Under the pieces are notes generated by a model, which had not been told where the DNA came from, searched no databases, and worked only from the letters and a program-made list of their open reading frames with translations. A DNA stretch of 64,000 bases. Source: Cheiracanthium punctorium. Lineage: Eukaryota > Arthropoda > Arachnida > Araneae > Cheiracanthiidae. The translations under genes were made by a program, and so were the position numbers. The DNA is taken from positions 620,001-684,000 of the forward strand of contig JAWZYV010013186.1 in the NCBI GenBank assembly GCA_038373885.1, read 5' to 3'. This document shows, one piece after another, positions 1 to 12,700 of this stretch. The number at the start of each line of letters is the position of its first letter. Within the stretch, counting starts at the first letter, position 1.

Positions 1-828
1 GATCTATTGGAGAGTTTATTTACAAGACACGCCACTCGTCGGCGAGTTTTTCCGAAATATCGCCAAATTTGTCACCAAAAATGATTTTGTATTTTGCATA
101 ACTCGAAAACTTTTACCGGTAGAATTTTGAATTTAGAACTACTGTGACATCTAACTGTGCATCTCTTTTTTGATTAAAATCGACTGGGTGATTTATTGAC
201 AGGGTCAGCCAAATGACTTAAAATACATTAAGGCGTATGGATATATTCAATTGATTGAAAGTCTGAGGTCAATGTCTACTTTGGCTATCCCCAAAATCTT
301 GCAAACTATCTCAAGTTTGTCGGCTTTTGGTGAAATATCAGCAAATTAAGTGTCAGAAGGAAATCTTTCAAACTGAATACAGCTTGGCGATATCTGAAAT
401 ATTTGGGTAGAAATCGCTAAACCTTACTATTACTGCAGTATTTTATCGCTTTCAACCTGAACACTTGCCCCCAAAGGCCCTGCCAGGTATTGGTAAACCC
501 TTATCAACAATATTTATGTTGGATACAACTACATTCATGACACATAAGAATACAATGCTTGAGCATAGCTATGGTTGTTTGTTACATTTAAAAGCTGCAA
601 TAATTCAATTAACCCCGTTCTGGCAAGAGTTGAAACAAATATGTAGTATAATTAGCTTACATTAGTTTTCATTGATTTATGATTTTTGTTATCCGAGATA
701 TATTCTTCCAATACACTACAGCCTATTACAAAGCAGGGCAGTCTCTCCAAGTTTTTTACATCAGAAAAAACACAATACTCTCCCTATAATAAAATTTTTA
801 ATCTGAAAGCAATTTTGACTTGCTTTCA
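1..828. other. Flank with no supported gene
   Basis: AT-rich sequence. Short blocks with GGCGATAT and CGCCAAA near 40-80 and 380 faintly resemble the U3 part of the solo LTR at 60 kb, but not enough to call a copy. Reading frames here are short and without family resemblance. Confidence 0.3.
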
Positions 829-1015
829 GATTAAAAAATATAAAAACATTAAAATATGTTCTCCATACAAATAGTAACAGTTTCCTCCATGATGAATTTT
901 TTGGACTTCAATTTTCCATTGATCAGACAAATGACATTGATTCCGAGGATGAAGATAGTATTATCTTAGCCAAATCGAAAAAAAGAAGAAAGAGAATGGA
1001 GGAATATAACAGATA
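829..1015 (+). pseudogene. Possible terminal exon of an unrecognised gene, hit by a mariner at its stop codon
   Basis: An open frame follows a pyrimidine-containing acceptor (CTTGCTTTCAG, ending at 828). It reads LKNIKTLKYVLH, then an acidic stretch DIDSEDEDSIILAK, then a basic tail KSKKRRKRMEEYNR. The mariner at 1016 sits in the TA after the Arg codon AGA. In the pre-insertion sequence that TA is the start of TAA, so the frame would have ended exactly there. With the insertion it reads through about 13 more residues to a stop. No family is recognised and no upstream exon was found in 1-828. It could be chance. Confidence 0.3.
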
Positions 1016-1937
1016 CAGAGGGTGTTTACACATTTTTAGGATTTCTATAAAGAATTAAAAAAAGTAAATGTGTTTCAGAATAAAAATTTTTGGCAGCAGC
1101 TCATTTGAAATGAGAAATATTGTCTGCTACTTTTAAATATTTTATTCTTTAAAAATGTCATATGTAAACAAGCTGTGGATTGAAGGATATGTTTTCGCGC
1201 TTTCCGAAGAGAAATATTCTTATTCCATAATTCAAAAATGTTGTGAAATTGATGGTATTAAAATTTCTAAGTGCAAAATAAGCAACATTAATAATCGGCA
1301 AGGTAAAAACCGTCATTCATTATTTCTCCATGGAAAGAAGACTCCAAACGAATATCCGAAAAAGGTACGTACTGTTTCAAATGTTCCTAAAGTGAAATCG
1401 CTGGTAACAAGAGAAAATCCACCAACACAGAGATCAATTACAAAGTCTTTAGATACTTTCTGCAGCAACAATAAATAAAATATCAAACCAAGATTTACAA
1501 CTTGAAACAGCTAAAAAACAATGTTCACCAGCTTTTGCCGAGACATGTGGCTCAACGCAAACTTTGAAACGTCATACTTCGAAAACTACCATTGCATTCC
1601 TTGAAAAAATGAAGACTGATACAGGTATTGCATACATACCTTTTCAACATATTCTTGCGAAGTCCCCTGACATTTCACCTATGGACTATTGTGCCTTTGG
1701 TCTGTTAAAAAGAGTTAACTAAATGTAAACCCACCATGATAGATGGACTCTGGAAAGTAGAGGAAGAGGAATGGAAAGCAATACCCCTGGAAATTTTACG
1801 AAAAGCTCTTCTATCATGGAAATCACAATGCAGACTTACAGTCCAGAAAAAAGGCTATCAGATCGAACATTTAAAAAAATAGTCTTTACATTCTAAACGG
1901 CCCCGAAATTGTTCTAAAAATGTGCAAACACCCTCTG
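1016..1937 (+). mobile_element. Degenerate Tc1/mariner-type transposon with partial transposase
   Basis: Terminal inverted repeats of about 25 bases (starting CAGAGGGTGTTTACACATTT) are flanked by TA on both sides. Inside, the frame at 1155-1478 looks like a helix-turn-helix N-terminus (starting MSYVNKLW). The centre of the catalytic domain is deleted. A C-terminal piece follows: FLEKMKTDTG, then SPDISPMDYCAFGLLKR around 1660-1715, the region with the last catalytic acidic residue. After a stop and frameshift it reads IDGLWKVEEEEWKAIPLEIL to a stop near 1880. Non-functional copy. Confidence 0.75.
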
Positions 1938-2034
1938 TATAAATCACACTTTTCAGTAACTGATGCAGTATTATTACTGCTTCTTTTTCATACCGACCTT
2001 ATGTGTTTTGAAAATTGATTAAAAAAAAAAAAAT

Positions 2035-2263
2035 GGATGTCAGAATTATTTTTATCAGTACCAGCATCTGCTGAGAATGGAGAATGGGTTGAAAATGTAT
2101 CCAGATGTAAAAGAAAAATTAGATACACTGCCCAATGCTGAAAAAGAGCAGCCTTGCGATCGCTCGATTTAACTACCAGCAAGATGGCAGCCGATCTAAT
2201 TGCCCCCACAGATGGCAATGGAAGTACTTTATCAGCTTTGGGAAATGGTTGTGCCTCAAAGGG
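2035..2263. repeat. piggyBac-like MITE, truncated copy
   Basis: Right end reads GTGCCTCAAAGGG followed by TTAA, the same end as copies at 31.9 and 48.1 kb. It contains the family core CCCAATGCTGAAAAAGAGCA and the ACCAGCAAGATGG arm motif. The other end is missing; similarity begins near 2035. Confidence 0.6.
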
Positions 2264-2267
2264 TTAA

Positions 2268-3253
2268 GTTGATATCCAAGCAGCGGCATAGCAAGGAATA
2301 TTAAAACTTCCAGCAGTTTTTCAATGTGTCACCCATTCTTTCAAAGAAGATTTGGGTTTTTGATTAGTTTAATACCATTTATATGACACACATTTAGAAA
2401 TTTAAATGTATACAATATTATATAATAATTGTGTATATAATTATATAAATAATGCTCTACAGTTTATCAAAAATTTCAAACTAAAGTATGGCTAAACATT
2501 TCCCATAAGCAAACATATTTGTTTATTTTTGGTTTAATCTAAATAATACCTGAATTGAAAAGGCTTTAAGCAGCAGCCAAAAACATAGTAATTTCAGTCA
2601 TTTAGATAAAAGAAATAAAGATCAGAACCTTTAATTATCAGTATACTAAAAATTTCCAATCAAAGTAGAATTAGTAAAAAATTTCAGAACACAAATGTAA
2701 TGAGTAAGCACATTCTTCTAAAACACACCATGCTCTTATCTTCTTAAAAATAAATAAAATAGCCTTGATAGATGCAAACAAAATAAGCCTTTTTTTGATG
2801 ATTATAGTGCTTCGTTTTTCTATATATTAATTCATTGCAGATATTGAAGTACAAACTATTTTAAAATAAAATAACAGGGTAGCTTGGTACATTTTTTTCC
2901 ATGCAATACTTGAGGTTTTTGACAAAACGATTTAAACCATGGTTAAAACAGTCAAAATCTCGCCAACCCTGTTTCTAAGTTTTGGCATTCTGCCACACTC
3001 TTATTTTTGTTTTTAGCTTGATGGCACAAGCAGATTTCCCCTACCCCTCACTACACCACTGCACCGAAGTCACTAAAAACAACTTTTAGCCATTGTCAAC
3101 AGTCTCTTTGGATTTCAAGTTTCGTATCGTTACAGATGGAAACAACCGTTCCCAGGTACTTAAGACACATTAATATGTAAAATTTTAGCTCAACTCAAGA
3201 TTAGAAAATGAACAAAAAACCAATTAAAAAAATTTGATGGAGACATACAGTCT
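2268..3253. other. AT-rich flank, nothing identified
   Basis: No reading frame, RNA gene or repeat boundary that I can support. Confidence 0.4.
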
Positions 3254-4363
3254 TTATACAGGGTTTCTACAGATTTCACAGCTTTTTCTTCCCTGATATC
3301 ATCACGCTCTTCCCTGATATTTTATCTAGTGTGTTTTCCCCGAATTTTGCATTTCTATTTTTAATATTACATCCTTTAATTAATAACTTTATGTATTTTG
3401 CCCCTATTTTACAAATAATCTTATCTTATATATAATAAAATCTGAGAGTAAACATTGTATGTAGCTATGTAGGTAGGTTTGTGACCTCCGATCTTCTTGC
3501 GTGCGTCTCTCGATCGCATTGCGCCGAGACGGTTGGTCGCAGACCTACCGAATTTTGCATACGGCTTCACTAGTATAGATCCTAACATTCCTCGGAGCGA
3601 TTTTTTCGAAATTCGAATTAAAAAATGTTTTATTTTATGTTTTGTCCGATTTTTAGCGATTTTTCTCGCTTAATACGTAATAACGCTGGTCATTACACTC
3701 GCAAGAAAACGAAATTTACATCATCGGATAGAGGAGAAAATTTTCTTTTAAAAACTATTTGTTCGAACTGTGTAACATAATTTTCAGATTTTTGGGAATT
3801 TTTCAAATAAAATTAAATTTGACTCTGACTTTTGTAAAATATTTTTTAAATTGCTGCATCCTGAATTCTATCCGTCATAACTTTTTTATATTTTGTCAAA
3901 TGACTGAGCATACATTTTGCCCTCTTTTAAAAGAAAAACCAGAGGAAAATATAAATTAGGAGATTTTTTACGAATTTTTAAGTAAAGAATTATTTGCATT
4001 TCAACAGCAGCTTAAAATTTTTGGTATGATATCTTGCGTTTTAGTTGTCTTGGAGACAGTAACAATTATTAAAATTGCCAGTTGAAAAAAAAAAAAATTA
4101 CTTTAAAATAACTGAGTTTTCGCATGTGAAAAGTGCGTGGTTTTGATGTCATAAGTTTAAAACCTCTTTCGAAACTCAATCAGAATAACGGACTCACAAG
4201 CGAAACATACACCACGCATGAAATAATTCGATATTTTACTTTACATTGCCAGATAAATAATTGAATGCTGTTTTTTCACCAGTGAATTATCCAGCATTAT
4301 TTTCGATTGAGATTTTAAACGGGTCACGTTTTCGAATAACAGGAAATATATTGTGGTATTAAA

Positions 4364-4555
4364 CAGGGCCCGATTATGACCAACAGGGGGCCCCGGGCAT
4401 TGATGCATTTTGGGCCGCCCCCCCCCCCATGTATGAAATTTGTTTTATTTTTCATAATTTTTTTTGTAAAAAAAGAACATTTGAAATTGGGGGCCATTTT
4501 GAGCCGGAGGCCCCTGGGCAAAGTCCCAATTTGCTCGTGCGATAATAGGGCCCTG
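4364..4555. mobile_element. Small hAT-type MITE inside the Helitron
   Basis: Ends CAGGGCCCGATTAT and ATAATAGGGCCCTG form imperfect inverted repeats. Flanks GTATTAAA and GTGCTAAA are a likely mutated 8-bp target duplication. It has C and G homopolymers inside. The two overlapping opposite-strand frames here are not genes. Confidence 0.55.
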
Positions 4556-4676
4556 GTGCTAAATACACCAATCTGACAAGAACTATGCGTAAAAATTTAT
4601 GGAGAGCTGATTTAGTGGCAACCATAAACTGAAATGATTATCGTTTATGCTAATGCATAAATTGCAAAGAATCACC

Positions 4677-4799
4677 TAGGGATGGACGCGAGACGAGACA
4701 AACATTTTTAACATTATAATATAGGGATTTTTGCAAGACGACACAAAGGTTTTCGGCTGTTTTGCGAGACGCCCATTTTTCGTCTCTCGTCCATCCCTA
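4677..4799. mobile_element. 123-bp hAT-type MITE
   Basis: Inverted ends TAGGGATGGACG and CGTCCATCCCTA, flanked by an exact 8-bp duplication GAATCACC at 4669-4676 and 4800-4807. Lies within the Helitron. Confidence 0.75.
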
Positions 4800-5352
4800 G
4801 AATCACCAAAGAGTAAAAGCCTACATTTGTGGCAAATATCTAAACCGTTTCTTTAAATTAAGCATTATCAGTTTCAAAACGACAGTATATTGTATTGGTA
4901 TCAGTAAAAGATAGTATAATTGATAGTAAGTAGATATGATAAGGCAATATTGATCAAACCACAATATACCACATTAATAAATATTTTGAGAAACTAAGTC
5001 TTCTATTCATTTTTTAACAGCCGTATTACATCACAGCTAACAATACATTAAGTAATTCTACGTCGCTTTAATATATCACGCGGTAGTTTCAACAGAAAAG
5101 ACTGTAACAGAACTTTCTTTTTTTTTGGAGATTCTGTTTTGTCAAACCTAGTTATGATCACATTTTAGGAAAATGTTCTTCTCTTGCCTTGCAAAGAGCG
5201 GGTACACAACTATTTGATTATAAAATAAAACAGTTCTCCACTTCATGTAGTATCTAAGGTATTAATGGCATAACTTAAAAAGAGTATGATGCAGAAATGA
5301 GACATTTTGAAAATTAGGAATTTTCAATGAAAACCGTAAAGCTTTTCTTTTT

Positions 5353-5526
5353 CTGATCGTGAATGACACCGACATAGTTTTTTGCGTCATAATATTAACA
5401 ATGGTCACAGGTCAGTACTTATACTAACTTTACGAATTTCTGATCGTGAATGACACCGACATAGTTTTTTGCGTCATAATATTAACAATGGTCACAGGTC
5501 AGTACTTATACTAACTTTACGAATGA
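5353..5526. repeat. Perfect 87-bp tandem duplication
   Basis: Two head-to-tail units starting CTGATCGTGAATGACACCGA at 5353 and 5440; identical apart from the last few bases of the second unit. Confidence 0.85.
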
Positions 5527-5974
5527 GTAACTTTATGCCAAGAGGCAAATCATTTTGCCTATTTTTAGATTCCAAATCTCAGGAATCAATTCGAGCTATA
5601 CATGTAAGAAAAAGTTTCATTCCCTACCGTGCGGAGAACGGGCACGCAGCTAGTAATAATAAAATCCATATATACAAAAATATTATTTGACATCACTGAA
5701 TTCTAACAAAAACTATATTTGATAATTTAGGATAAAATTAAGAATATTTCAACTGAACAAGATATGTTAATACAGGACACATTTTAAAATTATTTATAAG
5801 GTTAAATAAGAAAATGAAAATAAAACAATTTCTACAATTAGGTTCAAACAGAAATTATTTTCTTGATTTTGCCGCAAAATTCAAATATTCTTGCATTTCC
5901 CTGACCTTTCTTCAAATTTCTCGGACTTTTTTCAAAAATCCCTGACTTTCCAGGTCTGTAGAAACCCTGTTATA

Positions 5975-8394
5975 CAAAGTGATGAGTTAAAATAGAAACA
6001 AGCACACTACTTAAAATATACTTTTTTTTTATTTGGGCTTTATTATTACAAAATTTCATAACAGCTTGGAAAATGAAAGAGCACTTTAGTGAACAACACT
6101 TCTAAATAATGACATGTGAAATTCTGAGTTCTGGAAAATTTCTGGCTTCATTTTTAAAAAAAGGAAAGAAAAAAAAAGGACATTTTCACAAAACTCACAG
6201 TTTCAAATGATAAATAGCTCAATTAAACTTCTACACTTTGAACTGGAATGTGGAAGCACTCTTTACATCAGTGGATTTGGACGGTATTTAAAAAAAAAAA
6301 AAAAATCTAAAGTATTTCAGGATACACAAGCATATAAATATCTGAAACATTTCCCCCCCCCCTCCCCAAACACAGTAAAAAAATTCAGGAAATAAATAGT
6401 TAAATGTATACATAACGTGAAATTTGATTATAATAATGGCAAGGAATCGGATGACTTGTAGATTTACAGCCAAAAATGATTTTTGATATGAATATTTCGC
6501 AGCATACTGTTCCATAAATCACAAATTGTTTCACTGTCTACATTACTTAGCTAATTATTTTAGTTAAATATCTATAAAAACTATATCAATGCCTAACAAT
6601 AAAAATCTTTCTATAAAATAACAGTTTCAAATACGATATGATAAGCTGTGCAAACACCTATTTCGATGTTACACAACATATAGCATAACTTGTTGAATAA
6701 TGGTTGACTAATATTTTAAAAGGTAATTAGGGTTTTAAACTACAAAATTTTATTTTTCACAACTATGAACAATCTGCAAACTAAATTTCTTTATCAAGAA
6801 ATCTTTTCTGTATACCAGCAAATGTAGCAATTGGATTTGCCTAACTCGTAAAATTATGTTCTATTAAAACTTGAGCAATTTTAAAATAGCTGCAAGTGTT
6901 GATTAACAAATTAAAAAATAAAAATGAGTATTTATTCCTCGTCTATTAAAGAAACCGTATTAAAAGACATTACTATAAAACACAACCCTAATTTCACCAT
7001 AAATACAGAAAACAGTGACTATAAAAGGTGAACAAATCTCTGTTACCAATAAAAACTTATCAACCAAAATATTTTGATTATATTAACAACCAGTCAACAG
7101 CTTGTAAAATTCACAATTTTATACATAACTACTTCAGTTAACAATTCCTAGCCAATAAAGTCTGATATGTCATTAATTTTTTTATGTACAATAAAAATCA
7201 AACATCCAAACTTTTCACTAGCAAAAAAAAAAAAAACTTATACTTCTACAGTCATTAAAAAAATAAGAGTACCTTAACAAATTTGCTCTAAGTTATATCG
7301 GAATATGAGGCAACTTATTATAATACTGTTTCACCAAATTTGAAACATCAAATAATATTTTTGAGTCTAATGTAAGGTCATCACAGCTACAAAATAAAAT
7401 AAAAATTACATTATCCCAATGGCACTATAGTAGCTTACATTAGAGACATGAAACGAGAGTGAACGGGGGGGGGGGGGGTAAATGCAAAAATCTATACTGA
7501 ATTAAAATTGTTAACTATCACAGAATTGGTCTGTGCCTCAGGAAATACACTTAAGATACAGGGTACCATTTAGGTTTCATAATTGTATTGATTTAAAAAA
7601 AAAAAAAAGATTTCTTATTACACTGACAGGAGATTTTGTGTTGTACAATTTTTCATAATTTTTATGAACAACTAGAACATATCAAATAAAAGAAAATTAT
7701 TTTCCCTGTATGAATTCTTTATAACTGACACATCAATAAAGGACATTAGCATAACTCACTTTACTATTTGAAGTTGAATTTGAAGTGAAACCTCCTGTAG
7801 ATCAAAAATTTAAAACAAAAGAGGGATAGTTGTACTTAAAGTCATAAAAAAAAAATTCATAATTAATAAAAACACATAAATGAAATCTGAAGGCACAGTG
7901 CATAACAAAGAACACTACAATTCAAAATATAAAATATTAATGCCTTTATTGCATTTTATTTTACTTGTGCATTTTACCCAAAATTAGCGATTTACTCCAT
8001 TTAAACACAAAATATCAATGGAAAAAAATTTAGATATTTTATTTATTATTCTCATCAGTGTTGAAGAAGAAACCAGTGCCACTGAAACTTCACTGACTAG
8101 TTCCATTGCAACTTCTTCACTGACAATCCAGCCAATCTTATCTGTTATCCAAAAGTAGTAACAAATAAATATTATTGCTGCAAAGAAAAAAAAAGTTCCC
8201 CCAGAGTATGTTATGGAATTACAAGGGTAAAGGAAAAAAACAAACAAAACCCTGAAAGCTTCTATTTTGAAAAAGTCAGAAGGTACAAATAATGTCACAA
8301 AATTGAGGACGGTCCATTAGACTATCACACACTCACAACCAGAAAATATATTAGAAAAACTATTCTGTCATTCACATTCATAGACAGGGTTCGT
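5975..8394. other. AT-rich downstream flank, possibly distal 3' UTR
   Basis: No element boundary or convincing gene. Homopolymers include C10 near 6353, G13 near 7467 and several A runs. A minus-strand frame at 7984-8298 is hydrophobic but low-complexity and is not supported. Confidence 0.35.
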
Positions 8395-9019
8395 ACATTC
8401 ATGGATCAGATGATTTAATAATTCAAGTACTTTATCATGAACAATTTAAGAATTTCAATTTTCAATACAAAAATCAACCTTTTTAATATATATTTTTTAA
8501 AGGTCAGCATTCTTAATGAAAATGATAGTTTTATGAATAATCTTACACTTCCCTATAATTTTTTTCTATGGTAAAGCGATAAAACATTTAAAAAAAAAAA
8601 AATGTCTTGATCACCATATTCCTATGATTTTTCACTTTTTCTGAGAAATTGGAAATAAAAAATCAATTAAAATACTTTTAAGACATATACATCAAAAATC
8701 AATTTTATAAAACATTGTGAAGGCTCTTAAAAACTGTCACATTCAAGAATTTTCCCCTTTATTAGCAAAATATAGACCTTATATTGATTCCTTAATTACA
8801 AAAAAAAAATTAAGACCTGATATATTTAGGTCCTTATACAGATTTTAAAAAAGCATCTTTTATTTAATTTATCGAACGAAGTAAAGGGAAGATAAGAATA
8901 CCATAAAGTATTTTGTTCCCATACTTGAGGAAAATATAAGAACTATTTCACATTTTCTAGAGTCTAAGAAACCTTTAAAAAAGCCATTCTATCACTTTCG
9001 AATGCATGTACGAGCCCTG
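8395..9019. mobile_element. MITE with CAGGGTTCGTACAT ends
   Basis: The left end CAGGGTTCGTACATTCAT matches the complement of the right end ATGCATGTACGAGCCCTG. No target duplication is evident (ATAGA against TGGGA), so it is old or of another family than the TCTAC type. Confidence 0.6.
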
Positions 9020-9464
9020 TGGGAGAAAAATTACAATTAGATCTCTTAAAAATCCTAAAAACTAGATAAAACTTATATACAACTCTGAAGTTGTTTGTTA
9101 TAATTAGAAACATTGGAATGCAAATTCCAGTCTCTCATATACATTTCCTAAAAAATCAGGAAAAAATAAGGTTGTCGTTGCATAGAGGTGCCATCAACAG
9201 TTCCGCGCATCAGAAACCAATCCGATGTTTCGACATGACACCGCAATAGCTTCGTAAACTCTGTGTGCTAGATTCTTTTCTTTTTACACAGACAAACTCT
9301 CATGTATTGGAATGGATAATGTATTTATTTACATGCCTAGATTCTGTGCTGTGTATGTTGCAAATGTTCACTAGAATCATCACATTTTTGTCATTTGTTT
9401 TCCTATAAAATGATTTTCTTTTTCTCTCTCTTATATACAGTATTTGAAGAAATAGTTACATTTG
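9020..9464 (-). other. Probable LRP2 3' UTR, first part
   Basis: Non-coding sequence right after the stop codon, less AT-biased around 9180-9290 than the flank. A minus-strand AATAAA lies at 9329-9324, about 135 bases past the stop; others occur further on, for example at 7950-7945. I cannot tell which is used. Confidence 0.4.
9324..9329 (-). terminator. Candidate polyadenylation signal of LRP2
   Basis: AATAAA on the minus strand, the first after the stop. AATAAA occurs often by chance in DNA this AT-rich, so this is only a candidate. Confidence 0.25.
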
Positions 9465-9722
9465 TCAACACTCCGATTTATCCTCTACGACCAGCTGTGC
9501 AGTGTCTTTGTCAGTTTCTATAGAAACTGGATCCAGAGCACTCTTACGTATTTGGAGAACGGGTGGGGAGGATTTCGTCTTTTCTACTCTCGACTCGGCA
9601 GGAATTTCATACAGCTGCGCTCCCTTGTCGTTGTTTGTTGTCCCGATGACGTCGTACATGGGATTGCTGAAATCGGTGGGCTTATCGAAATCCCCTAAGT
9701 TGAAGTGAGTGTCCAATGGTTC
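9465..9722 (-). CDS. LRP2: LRP2 exon 33: cytoplasmic tail end and stop codon
   Basis: Residues 1891-1975, with TGA at 9467-9465. FSNPMYDV at 1908-1915 is an FxNPxY internalisation motif, the site that PTB adaptors (Dab2 and ARH types) bind in this family. LYEIP further on resembles an SH2-type Tyr motif. [10 protein letters not shown] (1962-1971) matches the end of vertebrate megalin (KDTANLVKED). The protein ends SEC; vertebrates end SEV, a PDZ-binding signal. The whole tail is 128 residues against about 209 in human, and has one NPxY. Confidence 0.93.
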   Translation of the reverse strand, partial: EPLDTHFNLGDFDKPTDFSNPMYDVIGTTNNDKGAQLYEIPAESRVEKTKSSPPVLQIRKSALDPVSIETDKDTAQLVVEDKSEC

Positions 9723-12700
9723 CTGCAAAATACACACGCAAAATTAATTCGTGACCTATTGCAATTTGCAACAAGAAAATAAGCACTTTATAAGCACATT
9801 TTAAAAAGAAAAACCATTATGCTCTTGTAAAAAAAAATATCAACCCTCCCTAAAAAATAAACTTATTCTGTCATATTTAATTTTAAATACAAAATAATTA
9901 TTTTTTTTGGAACACATATGCATCTATATTATAGAATCTGAACTGGCTTAAGTTTGTGGACCTGAGGGCTTAGAATTATACATAGTACTTTCCAGAAATT
10001 TCAGAACCCCCCCCCCCCCTTTTTTTTTCACATTACTAAAAAAAAAGCCAAAACATTTTAAATTTTAACACAAAGAAGTAAATGTGTGTTCACAAATACA
10101 ATTAGTTTCAAAACAATGCCCAGTTATTTGGGGATAAAAAAACATGTATTTATTTTTTTAAAGGTAAAATATGCTTTATAGGATGATTCCTGCAACATAT
10201 TTCAGATATATTCCATATAAATCTTTTTTTTTTCTCCAGTTCAATTTCTAAAATTGTTTTAAGGGCAGGGCTGCCACCACTTTTTAGTGTTGAAAATAGC
10301 TGCTTTAGCAGCCTTATACATAAAAAATAGCATCCAAAAATAGTAGCCAAAAAGTAGCATACCAATACCGTTAGTTACCAAGAGCATGTGATATAACAAT
10401 GTTTTTATGACATAAGGAATTTGGAAGTGCTGATAAGGGATATTTGAGCATTATCCAACCATTCTAGCTTCATGATTAGTATCTTTTTCAAAGGGCAACT
10501 TGCAAATCTGTACTCATTAACTGCATCTGCACAGGCTAGAATGTACCACTAAGAAAACATCAACTTGCCAGCTTTTGAAATTCCCAAGTTGCAAAATAAA
10601 GTGCGGACACTTTTGACGATTTTTACCAAATAATGTGCAAATGACATTTTAAATGATTTATACCAAAAGCATATGATGAGGAGCATTTTTTTTATGCTTT
10701 TCATAAAATAAACTCGTGAAACACTTCTAAGTGGTTGGAAAGGGATCTGGGGGTGGAAAGGCTGGAAATTCGGCAATCTTAAAATAAACAAAACTGAGCA
10801 ATTCTGTAGGAAAGTCACATGAATGTCAAATTCATTACAAATTCAAAACTTCAAAATTCACGATTTTATTTGTATTTCCAGAAGCGGCTGCTCTCAACTG
10901 TTTCCGAGTCTTGAAATCTATCTTCAGAATAAAATTGTTCTCTGCAATAAAATAAGTCTCATTTTTCTACTTTCTTTAAAAAATAGTCGCTTTTAGGCCT
11001 TTTTCAAAGAAAATAGTCGCCAATCTTATGTTCCATAGTTGCCTTTTGCTGAAAATAGTAGCAAATAGTTGCCAGTGGCAGCCCTGTAAGGGAGACATTA
11101 CTGAGATATAAAGATCATACATAATCATATTATAAGCAGTCAACATTAACTGTGTTTCTCACCTCTGTAACTGTTTCAGATGGACCATTTCTACCCATAA
11201 AAGTAGGTGAAAACTCAACATTGGTGCCACTTCGGAAGGAGACGCTCTGGCTGCTACCTCCGAACCCACCTGGTTTCCTGAAAATAGAAATACAGGATTA
11301 ATAATGCTGTCACTATAAGAGCATAATGGGTTGCACTGTAATAAAACAAAAGATTGCATCCATGTAGAAACAAGTTCTTCATCCAATTCTTTTGTAGAGT
11401 TTCTAAAACAAATTATGTTAGAGATTTGAAAGAAAAAAACCTCGACTGACTCCATGGACTTTCTGAACACTTATGATTAAAATCATTACCAAGCATTTAA
11501 ATCATTTAAAGCATTGAATCATTCAAACATATATCCTCGGAACATATGGCCTCAATCGAATGAGCCGTTTAAACCTTTGCGCACTTTCAAGAATTTCTCC
11601 CCGTATGCCATAATGCAAAAGAAATCTTTGTCGTAGCCCTGTAGAAAAACTCTAAGTCCTAGACACACCAAAATCAATAATGGTCTTACGATGGTAGTTT
11701 ATAACATATATACCCAATATGAGCTCAATTGAATGCTCTGTTTAGGAGCTATTGTGTTCACTCACATACACACACACACATACATACGTCTCGTAAAAAT
11801 AGCATAAATGAATTCAGAGGACCCCAAAACATGTCAATACACCCAAATCTCGAAGTCAAATTTTTTCATGATTACAATACTTTTCTGACATGGTACATGT
11901 TCAGAAAGTAAAAATCACTATACATATAAAGTGGACCCTCTTCATCTGTTCACAATACTGGGATGTTCTAATGTGAATAACCCAATATTATGAACACATT
12001 ACAATGGGTGGCTACTTTTGATCCTCATTCTACCTTTACCTCTCCGTAAACTGAACTTGTGTTTGTGACACTGAACAAATGGCTACATATCCAGTCCATT
12101 GGGTAGATGCTCAAGCTGCTGCCAGCTGACAAATAAACTCTTTGCATGACCTTGAAGACATATGCATGAGAGCTATTATGCAGTAGAATCACCCATTTCG
12201 TGAGCTGAACTGGACGTTTGCTCTTGATGGATTTATGATGCACATAATGCCTCACCGTACGCATCACTGTTACTGGTTTTTCTGTGCTCAGATTATCAAA
12301 TAAGTATCATCCATTGGATGAATCATACAAATGCCAGCATTTCCTCTGCATCACGTGGAGGCACCCAGGTATGCACATAACCAAGCTGGACGCTATATTT
12401 GCATTCTAGATGTCTCAACTACATTATCTCAAAGTGGAATATTCAAATTTCAACCAGTTTGTTTGCTACACTGTTTCATAACCGTTTCATACATATATGA
12501 ACTCTATAATACACTTTTATAAGTTTCTTTCTATTCTAAAAAAAGTAACAGCCGCTATCGCTGCTGTCAAGAGCTTGTTTGACTATCTTCTCCTAAACCA
12601 TGGGGACTTGAATATTGAGAAACATGTCCACGGATTCGGAAAATTCTGAAGAACCTCATAAGCTGACTTAAATTTCGAAAATCGAACTACTTTAGAAGAT

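Larger units (their letters stand above)
3424..5653 (+). mobile_element. Non-autonomous Helitron
   Basis: Begins TCTTATATATAATAAAA and ends with a small hairpin (CGTGC, loop, GCACG) followed by CAGCTAG. It sits between A and T with no target duplication, as Helitrons do. A second copy with the same ends lies on the minus strand at 56559-57740. The MITE copy at 61214-61685 shows the equivalent unoccupied site. No Rep/helicase frame is seen. Two small hAT-type MITEs and an 87-bp tandem duplication lie inside it. Confidence 0.75.
3259..5969. mobile_element. CAGGGT-TIR MITE (hAT5-like) split by a Helitron
   Basis: Starts CAGGGTTTCTACAGA and ends with its inverted complement TCTGTAGAAACCCTG. The 5-bp target duplication TTATA is present at 3254-3258 and 5970-5974. 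Without the nested Helitron it is about 481 bp, close to the unsplit 472-bp copy at 61214-61685, which aligns with both halves. Assignment to hAT5 rests on the CAGGG start and 5-bp duplication. Confidence 0.75.

Noticed and set aside
4324..4576. Two overlapping opposite-strand frames
   Set aside because: They are complements across a MITE with C/G and A/T homopolymers; no protein resemblance.
7984..8298. Minus-strand frame with a hydrophobic stretch downstream of LRP2
   Set aside because: Low-complexity, poly-Phe-rich translation from A/T runs, with no family motif and no splice context; more likely UTR or flank.
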